NCBI GenBank assembly: GCA_934045075.1
Contig: OW203724.1
Location: forward strand, 13,999,473-14,063,472
Length of the DNA stretch: 64,000 nucleotides
Direction: 5' to 3'
DNA from: Yponomeuta sedellus
Taxonomy: Eukaryota; Arthropoda; Insecta; Lepidoptera; Yponomeutidae
The notes below the pieces were generated by a model, which was given only the letters and a program-made list of their open reading frames with translations, was not told the DNA's origin and did no database searches. The position numbers and the translations under genes are program-made. Shown here piece by piece: positions 11,101-38,904 of this stretch (positions within the stretch are counted from its first letter, which is position 1; each line of letters begins with the position of its first letter).

Positions 11101-13466
11101 GATGAAACCAATTTGTAAAACACTTTTTCCACTCTGATTGTTGTATCTCCAAAACGTGCTGTTTGAACGCATCTACGGCATCTTCACGGGTCGAAAATCG
11201 TTGACCACGTAATTTATTCTTTACATTTGGGAATAAATAGAAATCATTGGGAGCCAAATCAGGGCTGTACGGTGGATGACCCATCAATTCTATTTTTTGA
11301 TCATCCAAAAATGTAGTTGTTTCCTGAGATGTATGACAGTTGGCATTGTCATGGTGAAGTATGATTCTGCGTCGCTGGTTGTTTTGGCGTATTTCTTCAA
11401 ATACTTCCGGCAAACAAATGGTCGTGTACCACTCCGAATTAACCGTTCTGCGATTCTCCGGTGGTATTGTAGCCACATGGCCATTAATACCAAAAAAAGC
11501 AGGCCACCATTTGCTTTGCAGTGCTTTTTGCACGAGCCACTTTCGTAGGGTTCGGCTCATTTTGAAACACCCAAACTGTTGATTGTTGTTTAGTTTCGGG
11601 ATCGTACGCGTAGATCCAGGATTCGTCACCGGTGTAGATATTATAAACAGATTTTGAGTCGCCTCCGTTGAATTTTTTTAAGGTTTTATTGCACCATTCG
11701 ACGCGAGCATCTTTTTGATCCTGAGTTAAGTTGTGCGGGATCCAACGCGAACAAATTTTTTTTACAGACAAATGTTCATGTAATATCCTATGAATGCTCG
11801 TCATACATATGCCCAGAATAGCCTCTATCTCGCGATACGTAACATGGCGGTCTTGCATAATAGTTAACTAATAGTTTTCGCACAGCTTCAATATTTTGTG
11901 GCACAACCACCGATTTCGGGCGACCTTCTTTAACTTCGGCCGTGAGCTTACTGCGCCCGCGATTAAAGTCACTAAACCAGTGATACACAATCGTTTTTGA
12001 TGGAGCTTCACCACCAATAGTCGAAGTTAATTGATCTACGCACTGTTGTTGCGTTAAACCACGTCGAAAATCGTAATAAATCATTGCACGAATATTTTCA
12101 CGAGTGAGTTCCATTTTTTCAGCGATATGACATTTTAAACCCAACAAAAACAAAACACTAACGTATATAAGAGAAAAATATTAGCGGCCAGTATTTAAAA
12201 AAAGAACGAATTTGACCATGGAGGTCAGACATTGCGTTTAAAATTATTGGAATCCCAGATTCCGCATACATAAGTAGCAGCCTATGTAGTACGTAGTGTT
12301 ACACGAGGAAACCAACGGTTGGTCAGTACCCAACTTAAAATTTCTTAATTTCATTCCTTAATGGTTTCATTGTTTTGTTACTACTAAATTTGATGTGAAA
12401 TCTATTAATGAAAACCGTTTAGTACAATGAATACTTTCATTTTGCGTTGGTCTGGGTGTAAACTTTTTATTTTAAATACTGTTCAAGTCATGAAATTTAT
12501 AATAGGGTTCAATATTCGAGTTTGAATGACAAAAAACGAGCAAACAACTTGGTACATTAACAATTTCTATCAGCGGTATACAAGCAGAAATGAAATCGCC
12601 ACAATGAATTAACAGAATCTAGAGCCTGAGCGCAAGCAAGGGGAATCTTGGACGTAAAGCCAAAGTGTAATGAATCAACTATACGACTTAGTGCGCAAAT
12701 CGTCGCGCGTATCGTGTGCAAAGGGCCTGCCCTAGAGTCTAATACAATTATATAAGCACGACAATGGTTGTTATTTGCCTCAATTTGGTAGTCTACAAAG
12801 CAATAGCAGTACAATGTCATTCTATGGGTATAATCCGCGCAAATTAAATAGGCATCTCTCGCGAAGAAGATTGAATCGCGCGAGGCGCCGAGTTAAGGAG
12901 CACGGATTATACCATTGCAATGCGATCGGTTACTAGACTACTGATAGTGTGAATGAAACGACCATTACCGGACTATTATGACTCTACTGAACAACTACGC
13001 ATTTTGGAGACTCGCCCCCCAGGTCTAGTCAACTAGCTATACTCGTAGATCACTGTGGTCAATTATGATAGCGAATAAATGGGCAGTTCGTGTTTAGCTG
13101 TGACACATTTCATTTCAGAGCCAAATGACGAATTGGAGGGTCTTTGCGAAACATATTGGTGCTCGGAATACTACAAGTGCCACGCGCAAAAGGTTGGCAA
13201 TATTTTATGCTGTGCACTCTACGCAAACACTGTACCAACACACACAATGAGGTAAATATATTATTTTTTTGGTTACTGCCATTGGTAACGCCCAAAGATC
13301 ACAAATATATCTAGCATTAGCCAATCCAATTCACGATAGTGCCATAAGGTTGTGCCGTAGTTGAGCAATGTACAGTAAAAAAAAATAAGAGGGCATTTAT
13401 TGTTTCAGACTAATTACTGAACAACTGGTAAACAAAATAAGCACGAACAAGGAGGTTTATTGGTGA
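1986..13466 (+). CDS. fy: fuzzy, planar cell polarity effector (3' part of gene)
   Basis: Four exons (1986-2185, 10472-10656, 13119-13251, 13409-13466) join with matching phases (2, 1, 2) into 191 codons plus a TGA stop. The protein resembles the C-terminal half of Fuzzy/FUZ. It has a longin-type strand-helix segment (LADVYILVMCGATPALSQ), then HRLDILRTFYVKTV, then a C-terminus with VPTHTMRLITEQL. Fuzzy acts with Inturned and Fritz in planar polarity and ciliogenesis (CPLANE). What is seen is the exon structure and the similarity recalled from the family; the identity is inferred. The 5' exons must lie upstream of base 1. The 8.3 kb intron between the first two visible exons is filled by a LINE and a TIR composite. 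The next intron holds a SINE and a mariner. Confidence 0.75.
2186..3069. other. fuzzy intron sequence, nothing recognised
   Basis: AT-rich intronic DNA without a convincing open frame, RNA gene or repeat boundary. Homopolymer A runs occur near 2640-2760. Confidence 0.4.
3070..3743 (-). pseudogene. Jockey-type LINE C-terminus and 3' UTR
   Basis: Immediately beyond the composite the minus strand reads LSLPESKFKNFIKKALCKKA and then YYRIDDFM, the usual C-terminal block of jockey-clade ORF2. A stop and about 600 bases of 3' UTR ending in an AT-rich tail follow. It is the continuation of the RT at 8517-10031. Confidence 0.7.
3746..3779 (+). repeat. Left TIR of copy A
   Basis: 34-bp inverted repeat, pairing with 8481-8514 with one mismatch (t for a near the inner end). 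Confidence 0.9.
4498..7566 (+). mobile_element. RTE-like LINE, cargo of copy A
   Basis: About 3.07 kb, the usual size of a one-ORF RTE element. It is flanked by the direct repeat ggagatagtga (4487-4497 and 7567-7577) and ends in a gaagaagaagaa tract, as many RTE elements end in short repeats. It therefore looks like a complete LINE insertion in the TIR element. Coding content is APE-type endonuclease (about 4900-5640), a linker, and RT (about 6470-7250). Stops and frameshifts make it inactive. Confidence 0.75.
4700..7395 (+). pseudogene. RTE-type endonuclease-reverse transcriptase, broken
   Basis: The N-terminal endonuclease begins around 4705 and contains IATWNV near 4905-4925 and DILAVSETHIKDSG near 4987-5030. 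The open 150-codon segment 5652-6104 is the helical linker. The RT palm reads RQGCILSPQLFNLIGEHIM and NLRFADDTTVI (6765-6800; FADD catalytic box). YLGSQISNDGDCE and FLYASETWTLKARIL follow in the thumb. Interruptions lie near 4880-4950, after 6104 and near 6400-6650. The stop at 6104 matches that of copy B, so it predates the duplication. Confidence 0.75.
7944..8133 (+). repeat. 85-bp tandem repeat in right arm of copy A
   Basis: The motif ggtaatagggtataaccgac recurs at 7944, 8029 and 8114, an 85-bp period with intervening sequence also conserved (ttgcctataagcgac). Related 20-mers occur in the left arm at 3990, 4074, 4117 and 4159. They resemble the inner part of the TIR, as transposase-binding repeats might. 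Confidence 0.75.
8481..8514 (-). repeat. Right TIR of copy A
   Basis: Reverse complement of the left TIR. The outer end abuts AT and then the jockey-type LINE frame. Confidence 0.9.
8517..10031 (-). pseudogene. Jockey-type LINE reverse transcriptase, main part
   Basis: Minus-strand frames encode RT blocks in order: FKAGDNEDPYNFRPV, then QFGFTKGRSTTNAG, then FCDLSKAFDCVDH, then SILGPFLFLVYVNDL, then the catalytic FADDTSLIF near 9220. The thumb follows (FLGITIDSKLQWGPHI, LLLWGRATDIE). Frames change near 9370 and 9090, and the G of the usual GVPQGS box is replaced. A 93-base in-frame tandem duplication (9696-9881) repeats a 31-residue block of the fingers. The copy is inactive. Confidence 0.75.
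10185..10320 (-). pseudogene. LINE C-terminal fragment
   Basis: The minus strand encodes GRPLVRWPVDLRQIADSGWM followed by RMPEWCAMWE, the arginine-rich C-terminal block typical of RTE/R4-like LINE polyproteins. Nothing else of the element is recognisable. The flanks 10032-10184 and 10321-10471 are featureless intron. Confidence 0.5.
10472..10656 (+). CDS. fy: fuzzy exon
   Basis: The acceptor is ttcgatttcag and the donor is AATG|gtacgt. The single leading base completes the glycine codon of the previous exon. It encodes a segment with HRLDILRTFYVKTVREITP, matching the helix before the last FUZ domain. It leaves one base of the next codon. Confidence 0.75.
10705..10979 (-). mobile_element. tRNA-like SINE copy in fuzzy intron
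   Basis: Same family as the dimers at 19013, 25779, 31065 and 45783. The tRNA-like part (10779-10848, minus) has the A-box region and the B-box-like gggttcaagtccc. The left edge resembles the tgcactaacccgtgct end of the family. The body breaks off about 50 bases before the mariner element. Only one unit is present. Confidence 0.65.
10982..12286 (-). mobile_element. mariner transposon, degenerate
   Basis: Terminal inverted repeats of about 28 bp (cgagggctgctacttatgta at the left; the complement ends at 12286) with TA on both sides (10980-10981 and 12287-12288). The size (1.3 kb) and the single minus-strand transposase are typical of Tc1/mariner elements. Confidence 0.85.
11051..12153 (-). pseudogene. 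mariner transposase, frameshifted
   Basis: The HTH N-terminus begins near 12117 (MELTRENIRAMIYYDFRRGL). The catalytic domain shows TGDESWIYAYDPET, then HDNANCHTS, then PPYSPDLAPNDFYLFP, which is the mariner DD34D triad. Three overlapping frames (12153-11788, 11858-11484, 11629-11051) are needed, with shifts near 11860 and 11500, so no intact transposase is made. The C-terminus ends at about 11051 with NSGEYFEKQ. Confidence 0.85.
12289..13118. other. fuzzy intron, no gene seen
   Basis: AT-rich intron with no supported gene. A short inverted pair, tataatccg at about 12829 and cggattata at about 12903, is too weak to call an element. Confidence 0.4.
13119..13251 (+). CDS. fy: fuzzy exon
   Basis: The acceptor is tttcatttcag and the donor is ATGAG|gtaaat. 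It is read in the frame dictated by the previous exon and is open throughout. It encodes a cysteine-rich segment (CSEYYKCHAQKVGNILCC) followed by ALYANTVPTHTM, corresponding to the last beta strands of the longin fold. Confidence 0.7.
13409..13466 (+). CDS. fy: fuzzy terminal coding exon
   Basis: The acceptor is ttattgtttcag. The frame completes an arginine codon and continues LITEQLVNKISTNKEVYW to a TGA at 13464-13466. The helix and short tail match the C-terminus expected for Fuzzy. Confidence 0.7.
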
Positions 13467-14319
13467 TGGATACTTTGGTGAATACAACGTAAGGGACGAA
13501 TTGAAATCACAGAAATAATGCTTGTTATTTATTGCCAAGGAATTTAGACTAATGACAATAATACTCGTTAGTTGTGATACACAATTTCATAACTTTGACT
13601 ATCATAAAATATAATCCATCATCACTAAAAGTCACTATTCAAGGCAATTTCGATAATTTCACCACTCGCAATGCATATTATCGTCTGTGATATTTTAGGA
13701 ATTAGGAAAGTTTTTGGAGTATTTCATATTTACATAGCGCCAGTATTTCGGTCTTGTATAAAAATGTAAATTTACAGTCAAATTAAAATCTACTTCAATC
13801 TATTTGTAAAAATTACCATGATTTAGATGTCAACAAATTTACTTGTCATTTTAAATCGATATGCAATAAAACCTTGTGAATAAACAATTTGTGAAAACAA
13901 AATCCGTACTGTCTGAATACTGGTTTGTATTAAACACACACACATTACAAAAGTAAAAATTGATAAGATAAATACTGCAAAAATGCAATATTATGTAATA
14001 AGGCAATCATGTTAAAATGTTTTAGGTACCTTTAGTATCGTATTGAAATAAAAGACTTCAACCATTTAAATACCCTGAAAACCGAAATGCATTGTTTTTA
14101 TGCATTCCCCTCCATCACAAACACTAATTGAAACAAGCATGAAGCTTCACTATTATGTTCAAAATATGATGCATGCCGCTCAGCCGTTTGGTATAATTTC
14201 CTTCAATTCCATTAAACATTAAAGGTTTGGACACAAGTGTTTCCTGTCCAAGATAACTGGAATGTCCATCCTTTACCACTATACTATGACAACCCTAAAA
14301 AGCTTAGAATACATGACTA
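13467..14319. other. Convergent 3' UTR region of fuzzy and Sfmbt
   Basis: The stop codons of fuzzy (+, 13466) and Sfmbt (-, 14320) face each other across about 850 bases. AATAAA on + occurs at about 13866 and 13878. The nearest AATAAA on the minus strand is about 13527-13532. If these are used, the two transcripts overlap tail to tail. No open frame of note. Confidence 0.45.
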
Positions 14320-31813
<17,494 letters not shown>

Positions 31814-32018
31814 AATTTACAAAAGAACACAACACAAAACATAAATTTATAGTCGTAAACACGGCATTCCACATGATTCTCATTGATGGAAAGGTGAGAT
31901 GTCGGAGTAGAAAAGAACAAGACTAATAACTTCAAAACTTGTTAAGAGCCGTTAATCGTAAAAGACCAAAATTATCTTATCGACGCAGCAACATTGAAAA
32001 CAAAGGTATTTTATCCTG

Positions 32019-32026
32019 ATGGCGGC
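32019..32026 (+). promoter_or_regulatory. Possible Pho/YY1 core site upstream of Sfmbt
   Basis: ATGGCGGC, the core of the YY1/Pho consensus, lies about 205 bases upstream of the Sfmbt ATG. A single 8-mer match; position and spacing are suggestive only. Confidence 0.25.
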
Positions 32027-32154
32027 TGCCATTCATCATTCATTTGATTTTAATCCGTGTCCGAAAGTTCTGAATTACCACAGACTAACTAAAGATACCA
32101 CAGAGCATATAAACACTAAAAGATACTACCACAGAGCATATAAACACACGAATA

Positions 32155-32970
32155 TTATGGCCCCAGTACACAATGGCCTGAATGGGGCATGCTTTACCGT
32201 AGTGTTTATATACTCTGTGTGCTTTACCATTCACAACGACACGACAACGACACACAACTGTAGGACTGTAGACCACCATCACTTGTGCTGCTTACACAAT
32301 GGCACATCGCTCATTGCTGACATTGCTGTCTCTCAATCCACTTGCGATGAACGTGGAAGTAATTGCGGTCGCAGCTATTTTTTTTTTATTTATTTATTTA
32401 CAAGTATTACAGAAGTATATACAACAACAAAGTCATTAAAAACAAAAATGGCGCACAATTACGGGCTCAGATTGATACAAATCAATAAACTTGAAGGTCT
32501 ATTGATTTATCTTCATTGTTCCGCCATACGGACATTTTGGGCGATTAAAATTCAAGTAGTTCGACAAAAAATCATCGCAACCAAGAAAGCACTCTACGTC
32601 TATCCCGGTCAGCGGTCGGTGACGATGGGCCACTGTGTAAACAGGGATGGGCCACGCTACGCCACGATTCCTTTGAAGTGTGCCGCCGACAACTGTCCAA
32701 TTGCGCTTGCGCGCCGCGATAGTAATTTTGCGCCTTTTTTAATAACTTTGTTGTTGTACATACTTTCGTAATACTTGTAAATAAATAAATAGTAAATAAT
32801 TAAGTAGCTGCGGCCGCAATTACTTCCACGTCCATCGCAAGTGGTTTGCCAGACAGCAATGAGCCGAGCCATGCGCCATTGTGGAAACACCAAGTGATCA
32901 TGGCCTACAGTTGTGAATGGTAAAGCTAAAGCATGGCCCAATACAGGCCATTGTGTACTGGGGACTATAA
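32155..32970. mobile_element. Foldback element upstream of Sfmbt
   Basis: Inverted arms of about 280-300 bp (32155-32460 and 32690-32970), sharing cccagtacacaatggcctg, cttgcgatg and aagtaattgcgg blocks, around a loop of about 230 bp. Open frames through it are palindrome artefacts. An internal smaller hairpin involves the pair agcatataaacact / agtgtttatata near 32100-32215. Confidence 0.65.
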
Positions 32971-32995
32971 ACGAAAAGAAAACGGAGATTATAAT

Positions 32996-33029
32996 ATCGA
33001 CGGTTAAAAGGATATAGGGCATAAGCGAC
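32996..33029 (+). repeat. TIR of copy B (left)
   Basis: 34-bp inverted repeat identical to the complement of 37817-37850. Confidence 0.9.
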
Positions 33030-33991
33030 ATTTTGGTCTAAACGGACTTTTGAATGCCATCTCACTTGAAAAAAAAATCTGCGTCGAATGCGCTTACTCC
33101 CACGGCTCTACAATGACTTTATTGTCGCTTGTCTCCAAGCAAAAAACTGGGTTTTTAGATGTCGTTTTGGTGTTACCGACCTATTTTTAGGTCGTTTTTT
33201 CCTTAACGGCACTTGTATCCCTGTAAAAATGGCATTAACTTTGGCCTCTAGTCGGTAATGTCTTTTTACTTCCTACTGGTGTGGAGCTTCTGGGCGCTTA
33301 CGTTTCTTTACCAGAAGCAACTATTTTTAAAGTTGGAACTAATGTCTCTTTACCATTGTCGTCAAAAAGATTAAGCGTTGGTTATACCTTACTACCATTT
33401 ACAAGTTTACAATACAGCTGTCGCTTAGGTATAGGCAACTACTTAAACCTAATTAATATTGAATTGTCAGTTATACCCTATTACCATTCACAAGTTTGCC
33501 ATACAGTTGTCGCTTATAGGCAATTACTAAAACCTATTTACTATTTAACTGTCGGTTATACCCTACTACCATTTACAACATAATACAACTCTGTTACTTA
33601 CGCCGTATTACTTTACAAGGATATTTTATGAATTGGTGCGTATGCCAATTTATATCACATAATAAGGTCTCTGTTGTTCTCAAGTACCTATTTAGCGAGT
33701 CGTTTATCCCAAAATCAGTCGGTAATTTCACGCCTGTGTCCCAGAGAGGTAGACAGAGACTAAGGCTTGCCACGATCTTTGCACACCTCTTTCGCTTCAT
33801 CTACATTCATAAGTCGTTGCATGCACGCTCTCCAGTTGTGGGTACTTTTTATCCGGCCCTTTGCCAACACGTCCCCAATTTGGTCTACTTATGTGCGCCT
33901 ATGGCGTCCCCTACCGAATGTTCCACTCTCTTTATCTCACTATCAAGAAGGAGATAGTGAGATAAAGAGACCTCTTTATCTCACTATCTCC

Positions 33992-36900
33992 TTCTTCCTC
34001 TTCGTCGTTTCCTCATGGCTGAAGGACGTGACTAAGGGCAGATTCTGCCACCAGCTCTCTCCATTGGATTATATTACGCGCCAGATGTATGGCTGCTTGC
34101 AGGGTCCTTACCGAAGCTTTAGTTATTATATCTGACCAACGCGTTGGTGGTCGTCCTCTGCTTCATTTCCCGTTCGCTCGACTGGCGATAATAACATACT
34201 CCAGGTTATCTGGCCCGCGTCGGACGGTATGTCCGAAAAACTTCAGGATGCATTGGGTGCAGATTGTGGAGAGCCCCGTCTTTATTTGAAGTTCTTCTAG
34301 AATAAATACGTTTATGCGGCGTTCGGTCCAAGAGAGAGTATTCTCCGCCAGCACCACATTTCAAACGCATCTATTCTTTTCAGAATACGGGCTTTTAATG
34401 TCCAGGTTTCCGAGGCATACAGAAATATTGAGAACATAAGGGTCCGCATTAGTTTTATCTTTGTCTTGCGGTTGATGCTTCTGTTTTTCCATATCTTCTC
34501 AAGTCTTTTCACTGCTGAATTAGCCATCTGAGATCTTCTGACAAATTCTTGTTCGCAGTCTCCTTCATTGCTTATTTGCGAGCATAAGTATACAAATTTG
34601 TGTACAACATCAAGGTCTCGCAGCTCGTTGGTTCGTTGCAAGGTGCCCGATCTATCAATAAACATCAACTTGGTCTTACTTCTGTTGATATGAAGTCCGT
34701 ATTCTTTACTTATACTATCCACTCTCACTAGAAGCTCAGCCAGCTCTGTTTCCGAGGCGCCTATGACGGTGGTGTCATCGGCAAAGCGAAGGTTGTTCAG
34801 AAGATGCCCACCTATCCGAATGCCCCCCTCTAAATTATCCAAAACCCTTCTCATTATATGTTCCCCGATCAGGTTGAACAGTTGGGGAGATAGTATGCAT
34901 CCCTGGCGCACTCCTCGTTCTGCTTTAAAGCAGTGCGAAAGACTGTTCTCAATTCGTACTTAAGATTGACCGTTGGAGTACAGTTGCTGCACAAGAAAGG
35001 TAAGGTGGTCCGGTATACCCATCTACTTCATAACTCTGAACATGGCCTTCCAGCTGATACAGTCAAAGGCTTTTGCATAATCGACGAAACACAAGGCTAT
35101 AGTGATGTTATGTTCCCTGCATTTTTCGATCAGCTGTCGAATGTTCAACATTTGTTCCCTCGTTCCTCTTCATTTTACAAATCCAGCCTGTTCCTTCGGT
35201 ATTTGGCTATTGATGTAGGGTGCAAGCCGGTGGTTTAGGACGTGTAAGAGGATTTTTACGCGTGAGAAATCATAGAGATGGTTCTGTAATTCTCACATTT
35301 ACGGGTGTCTACCCGTTACCTACCTCTACTCTGTCTTGTGTATAGGCACTACGATTGATTCGGTCCAATTTGCTGGCCATTGACCCGTTCTCCAGACTTT
35401 TTGACACACGGTATGTACGATTGCTCTGCCTTCACTTCCTATATTTCTTAGATTAGATCTTTCTAGATTTGCGCGGCTAGGCCATCGCTGCCACATGCCT
35501 TGTATTTCAGTTTGAGAAGTGCTGCATCTACTTCCTCGAAGAGGATGTCTGGTTCCTTTTCCGAATAATGCATTTCCATAGTTCTTTCATCGCTGATTTT
35601 GCCGCATAGCTTCCGACAGTAGCTCCTCCATCTTTCGAGTACCTCATCTATATCCAATAAGGGCGTCCCCTTTTCATTTTCAATGGTCCAGTGCTTTGGT
35701 TTAAATTCCTTTGCGAGCAGGTTTACCTTTTGTAACATATCTCGGGAGAGCGCCCTTTCCAAACATTTTTCTATATCGGAGCATATACTGTCGATATAGG
35801 CCTCTCGATCTTTCCCGCAAAGTTTTTGGACAACGCTATGTAGCTCCGCATAGTGGCTTCGTTCTTTGGCTGATTTTAGGTCCTGTTCCTTTAAGGATTT
35901 CCTCTGCTTAGCCATTTGTTGTTTGTTGAGGGTACCTATTTTTGACTAACTTCTTCAGACGGATTTTAAACGAACTTAGCAGTCAGAAGCTAGTTCACTG
36001 CCGTAGTCTGCACCTGGCCTCGTCTTTGCTGCTGATATAGATGAGCTCCATCTTTGGTTTACTAGAACGAAGTCAATTTGGTTCCTGTGAAGACCATTAG
36101 GTGACGTCCACGTGTAGAGTCGTCTTGGGTGTTATTGAAACCAGGTGTTCATGACCGAAAGGTCGTTCTCCATGCAAAAGTCCAAAAGCATGTTGCCACG
36201 GTTGTTTCTGACTCCCAGTCCAAACCTGCCGACAATCTTTCTGAGATGGTAATCATCCTCAGTTTTTCCTATTTTAGAATTAAAATCGCTAAGTATTAAT
36301 AATGGCTCTTTCTTAGGAACATCTTGGACTGCTTTGTTTAGATTTCCTCTTCACTGGATGCAGATGTCGGTGCATAGATGGCGAGTAGGTTATGTATGGA
36401 TGTATGTGATGGATGTATGGATGGATGAATGTGTGGGTATGGCTGTGCTTCTAATCTGATTTTCAATATCCTGTCATTGATGGAATCGTATCCCATTACC
36501 TTGTCTTTGTGCGTCGACGTATCCGGACACTATGGACAATTTTCCAGATGGAGTAGTGTAGTGTCCCGAGTCTTTTATATGCGTTTCACTTACAGCAAGA
36601 ATATCCACATTGTACCTGTTTATTTCCTTCTCCACGACTTCGGCTGTTCCTGGTTTGGAGAGACCACGAACGTTCCAAGTGGCTATGGTGAGAGCGTGGT
36701 AAATGTCCCGAATTTGTCTCTTTTTGTTACGGAGTAGAGTTTGATCAGCAGTAACCCAATTTCCGCAAGGGGCTTGCTGTGTCACCTTCTTGCGGCCGAT
36801 AGCATTTTTCACACCAGGTGACCCGGAACCATCCTGGCGCCGGGCGTCAACAGGATGGTCCGACAAATCCTTACTATTGTTCATTCTGCTCATAGTTTTG

Positions 36901-37096
36901 TTGGGAGTATTAGTAGCGGTAGTATCCCCATCCTTTTCGCTCCATCGTTTTCAGAGGTTATTTAGTCCTCTAGGCCTGTGGGGCCTTCTGGCAAGCCAGT
37001 TGTCGGGTTATCATAACTGCCGCCCGATACTCGGCGTTAATACTCGTTTAGCATTACCCGGGTTTCAGAGGGCAATTCCTGCGGACGCGAGTATCA
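33992..37096 (-). mobile_element. RTE-like LINE, cargo of copy B
   Basis: Flanked by tcactatctcc (33981-33991 and 37097-37107), the complement of the duplication around the LINE in copy A, so it is the same insertion event. On the minus strand: endonuclease N-terminus 36893-36474, linker 35915-35463 (150 codons), RT 34911-34312 (199 codons, same end as in A). Confidence 0.75.
34163..36893 (-). pseudogene. RTE-type endonuclease-RT, broken (copy B)
   Basis: The endonuclease part is better preserved than in copy A: MSRMNNSKDLSDHP, then LTIATWNVRGLSKPGTAEVV, then DILAVSETHIKDSG. The linker ends at the same stop as in A. The palm retains NLRFADDTTVIGASE. Missing stretches and frame breaks lie at 36473-35916 and 35462-34912. 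Inactive. Confidence 0.75.
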
Positions 37097-37816
37097 TCAC
37101 TATCTCCAAATAGTATCTAATGTAGGTTACTAATCTGGTACATAAAAACGATTATGATAACACTAACATCATCTAACGTATGCAGTTACTTTAGGTCTCA
37201 TTTCATAGGAGAATCATGTTGGTTGTGAATCTATTATTTTTAGGACGTGACGTTTAATCCGCGTTACCGATTGCCCAGATAGTTTCACATGTTGGATGTT
37301 CTTGTTTTCCTCTTGGCCTACAAATCTTGACGTGTGGAAGTACCATGTTACCTTTTTTTCAAACCACTTTTGGTGTCACTAAAGTCTGACATCCTCACCA
37401 TGTTTTTACTAAGCACTGTTTCTTGTGCTCCATTACCTTTTGTCACAATGGTGTGAAACGTCATATATCCCTCTTTACCTATTTTAGTTATTCAACAGCC
37501 ATGTGACTCATGCCCTATTACCTCTTGGTATACGGAAATCAAATGTAGCTTAGTCTTCTATACTCTTCGTTTTTTTATATGAAGATATGACTTATGCCGA
37601 ATTACCTTATATAAAAAATATGTTCGATTGAGTTAAGCGACATTCAACTACATAGGGCATCGTCAAATCAAATAAAATAAAATGTCAATTAATGCTCGTA
37701 TTTTTTTCGAGCTTAGAACTGTTTCCATCTTTACGTTATGACAATAAATAAAAAAGATATGATTTTTTTTCTGAAATTTTAAACTTTAAATTGCGCTCCT
37801 GAACAATTTGGTTTTT

Positions 37817-37850
37817 GTCGCTTATGCCCTATATCCTTTTAACCGTCGAT
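37817..37850 (-). repeat. TIR of copy B (right)
   Basis: 34-bp inverted repeat; outer end next to AT. Confidence 0.9.
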
Positions 37851-37852
37851 AT

Positions 37853-38745
37853 GAACTTCCACCAAATGTGAGTAGGTAGGTACCTGTCTAATTTGTGTGA
37901 GTAGGTACCTAAAACGTATGTTTTCTCGCGTAAATGGACCGAGGGATGAAATATCACTTTGTAAACAAACTTCCTAATGACTATAACCTAAATTACCGAA
38001 ATTATTGCATCTAGAACTCTTCTACGCCCTAAAATAAGGAAAATACACCAATCCATTTGTGGGTTGTACTAGTGATGGCAAAGCATGGTCGATGAAAATC
38101 AGGGGAGGGACACTCTGTACTAAATGACTTTTCAAGAATATAGTGGCGCCATCTCCTAGTCTTCCCTGAAACCGACTGTTGGTGCAAGATGTGCACCCCA
38201 GCAGAGATGAGTGAGGGCTGCGAGTGGTGAAGCGTGGGCGTAGAGTCAAACGAATGAAATATATTGTCCAACGTATAATAGCTCAGTATTATCGGTGGAA
38301 ATACAATTAGATATTATTTAGGAATTAAAATATAATTTACAATGATTCAATGGGTGAGCGATGGTGGAGGTCCACAGAGCAAGAGAGAGAAAAGACAATC
38401 ACAGATTACTAAAAACTGGCAACATAAAGGTGCATATTCGTACATATTAGATTTAAAGCCTACCATTCACTAACACCGACGAGTTACAATAGATGTCGCT
38501 TAGAATAATTTTTGTGATAGAAAGTTTCATTATTTTGTCTATAGATGTCACTACAAAAAAGCTGTTATTTTACTTTAATAATTTAGTTTTTTATATTTTA
38601 TTTTATCTTAAGGCAGTAAGATACATAAAAAGTCAATTTAATAAGGTAAGTAAATGTGTAAAAAATATAATTCAATGACTTAACTTATTTTTGTTAATGG
38701 CAACATCATTGTTTTAAAATCAAACTTGAATTTCGAATTCGCAAC
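37853..38745. other. Intergenic, nothing recognised
   Basis: Between copy B and the full-length LINE. Two overlapping minus frames near 38022-38271 show no known domain and look like chance frames. Confidence 0.35.
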
Positions 38746-38904
38746 GTTGTTTGGTTTGAAAAAAAGCGCGGGAACCTTGGATGAGTAAAGGCGGCGAAAT
38801 TTGAACAATTTTCAATAAATTGATAACTTTTATATTTCTCTGTAAATACAAAGTGAATTGTACATATAGTTGGTGGACAAGTTTGTACATATTGTAATTA
38901 GAAG

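Larger units (their letters stand above)
32996..37850 (-). mobile_element. TIR element carrying an RTE LINE, copy B
   Basis: 4,855 bp, inverted relative to copy A. Perfect 34-bp TIRs at 32996-33029 and 37817-37850, flanked by AT on both sides (32994-32995, 37851-37852). Arms, subterminal repeats and LINE insertion point are those of copy A, but the outer flanks are unrelated, which argues for transposition rather than segmental duplication. Differs from A by point changes and a local inverted duplication near 33933-33991. Confidence 0.85.

Noticed and set aside
32019..32771. 250-codon open frame on +
   Set aside because: Runs through a palindromic foldback; no domain, and composition is that of the repeat.
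33281..34289. Several open frames on + over copy B
   Set aside because: Antisense to the LINE and its tandem-repeat arm; no coding evidence.
38022..38271. Two 75-80 codon minus frames
   Set aside because: Overlapping frames without motif, start context or neighbours.
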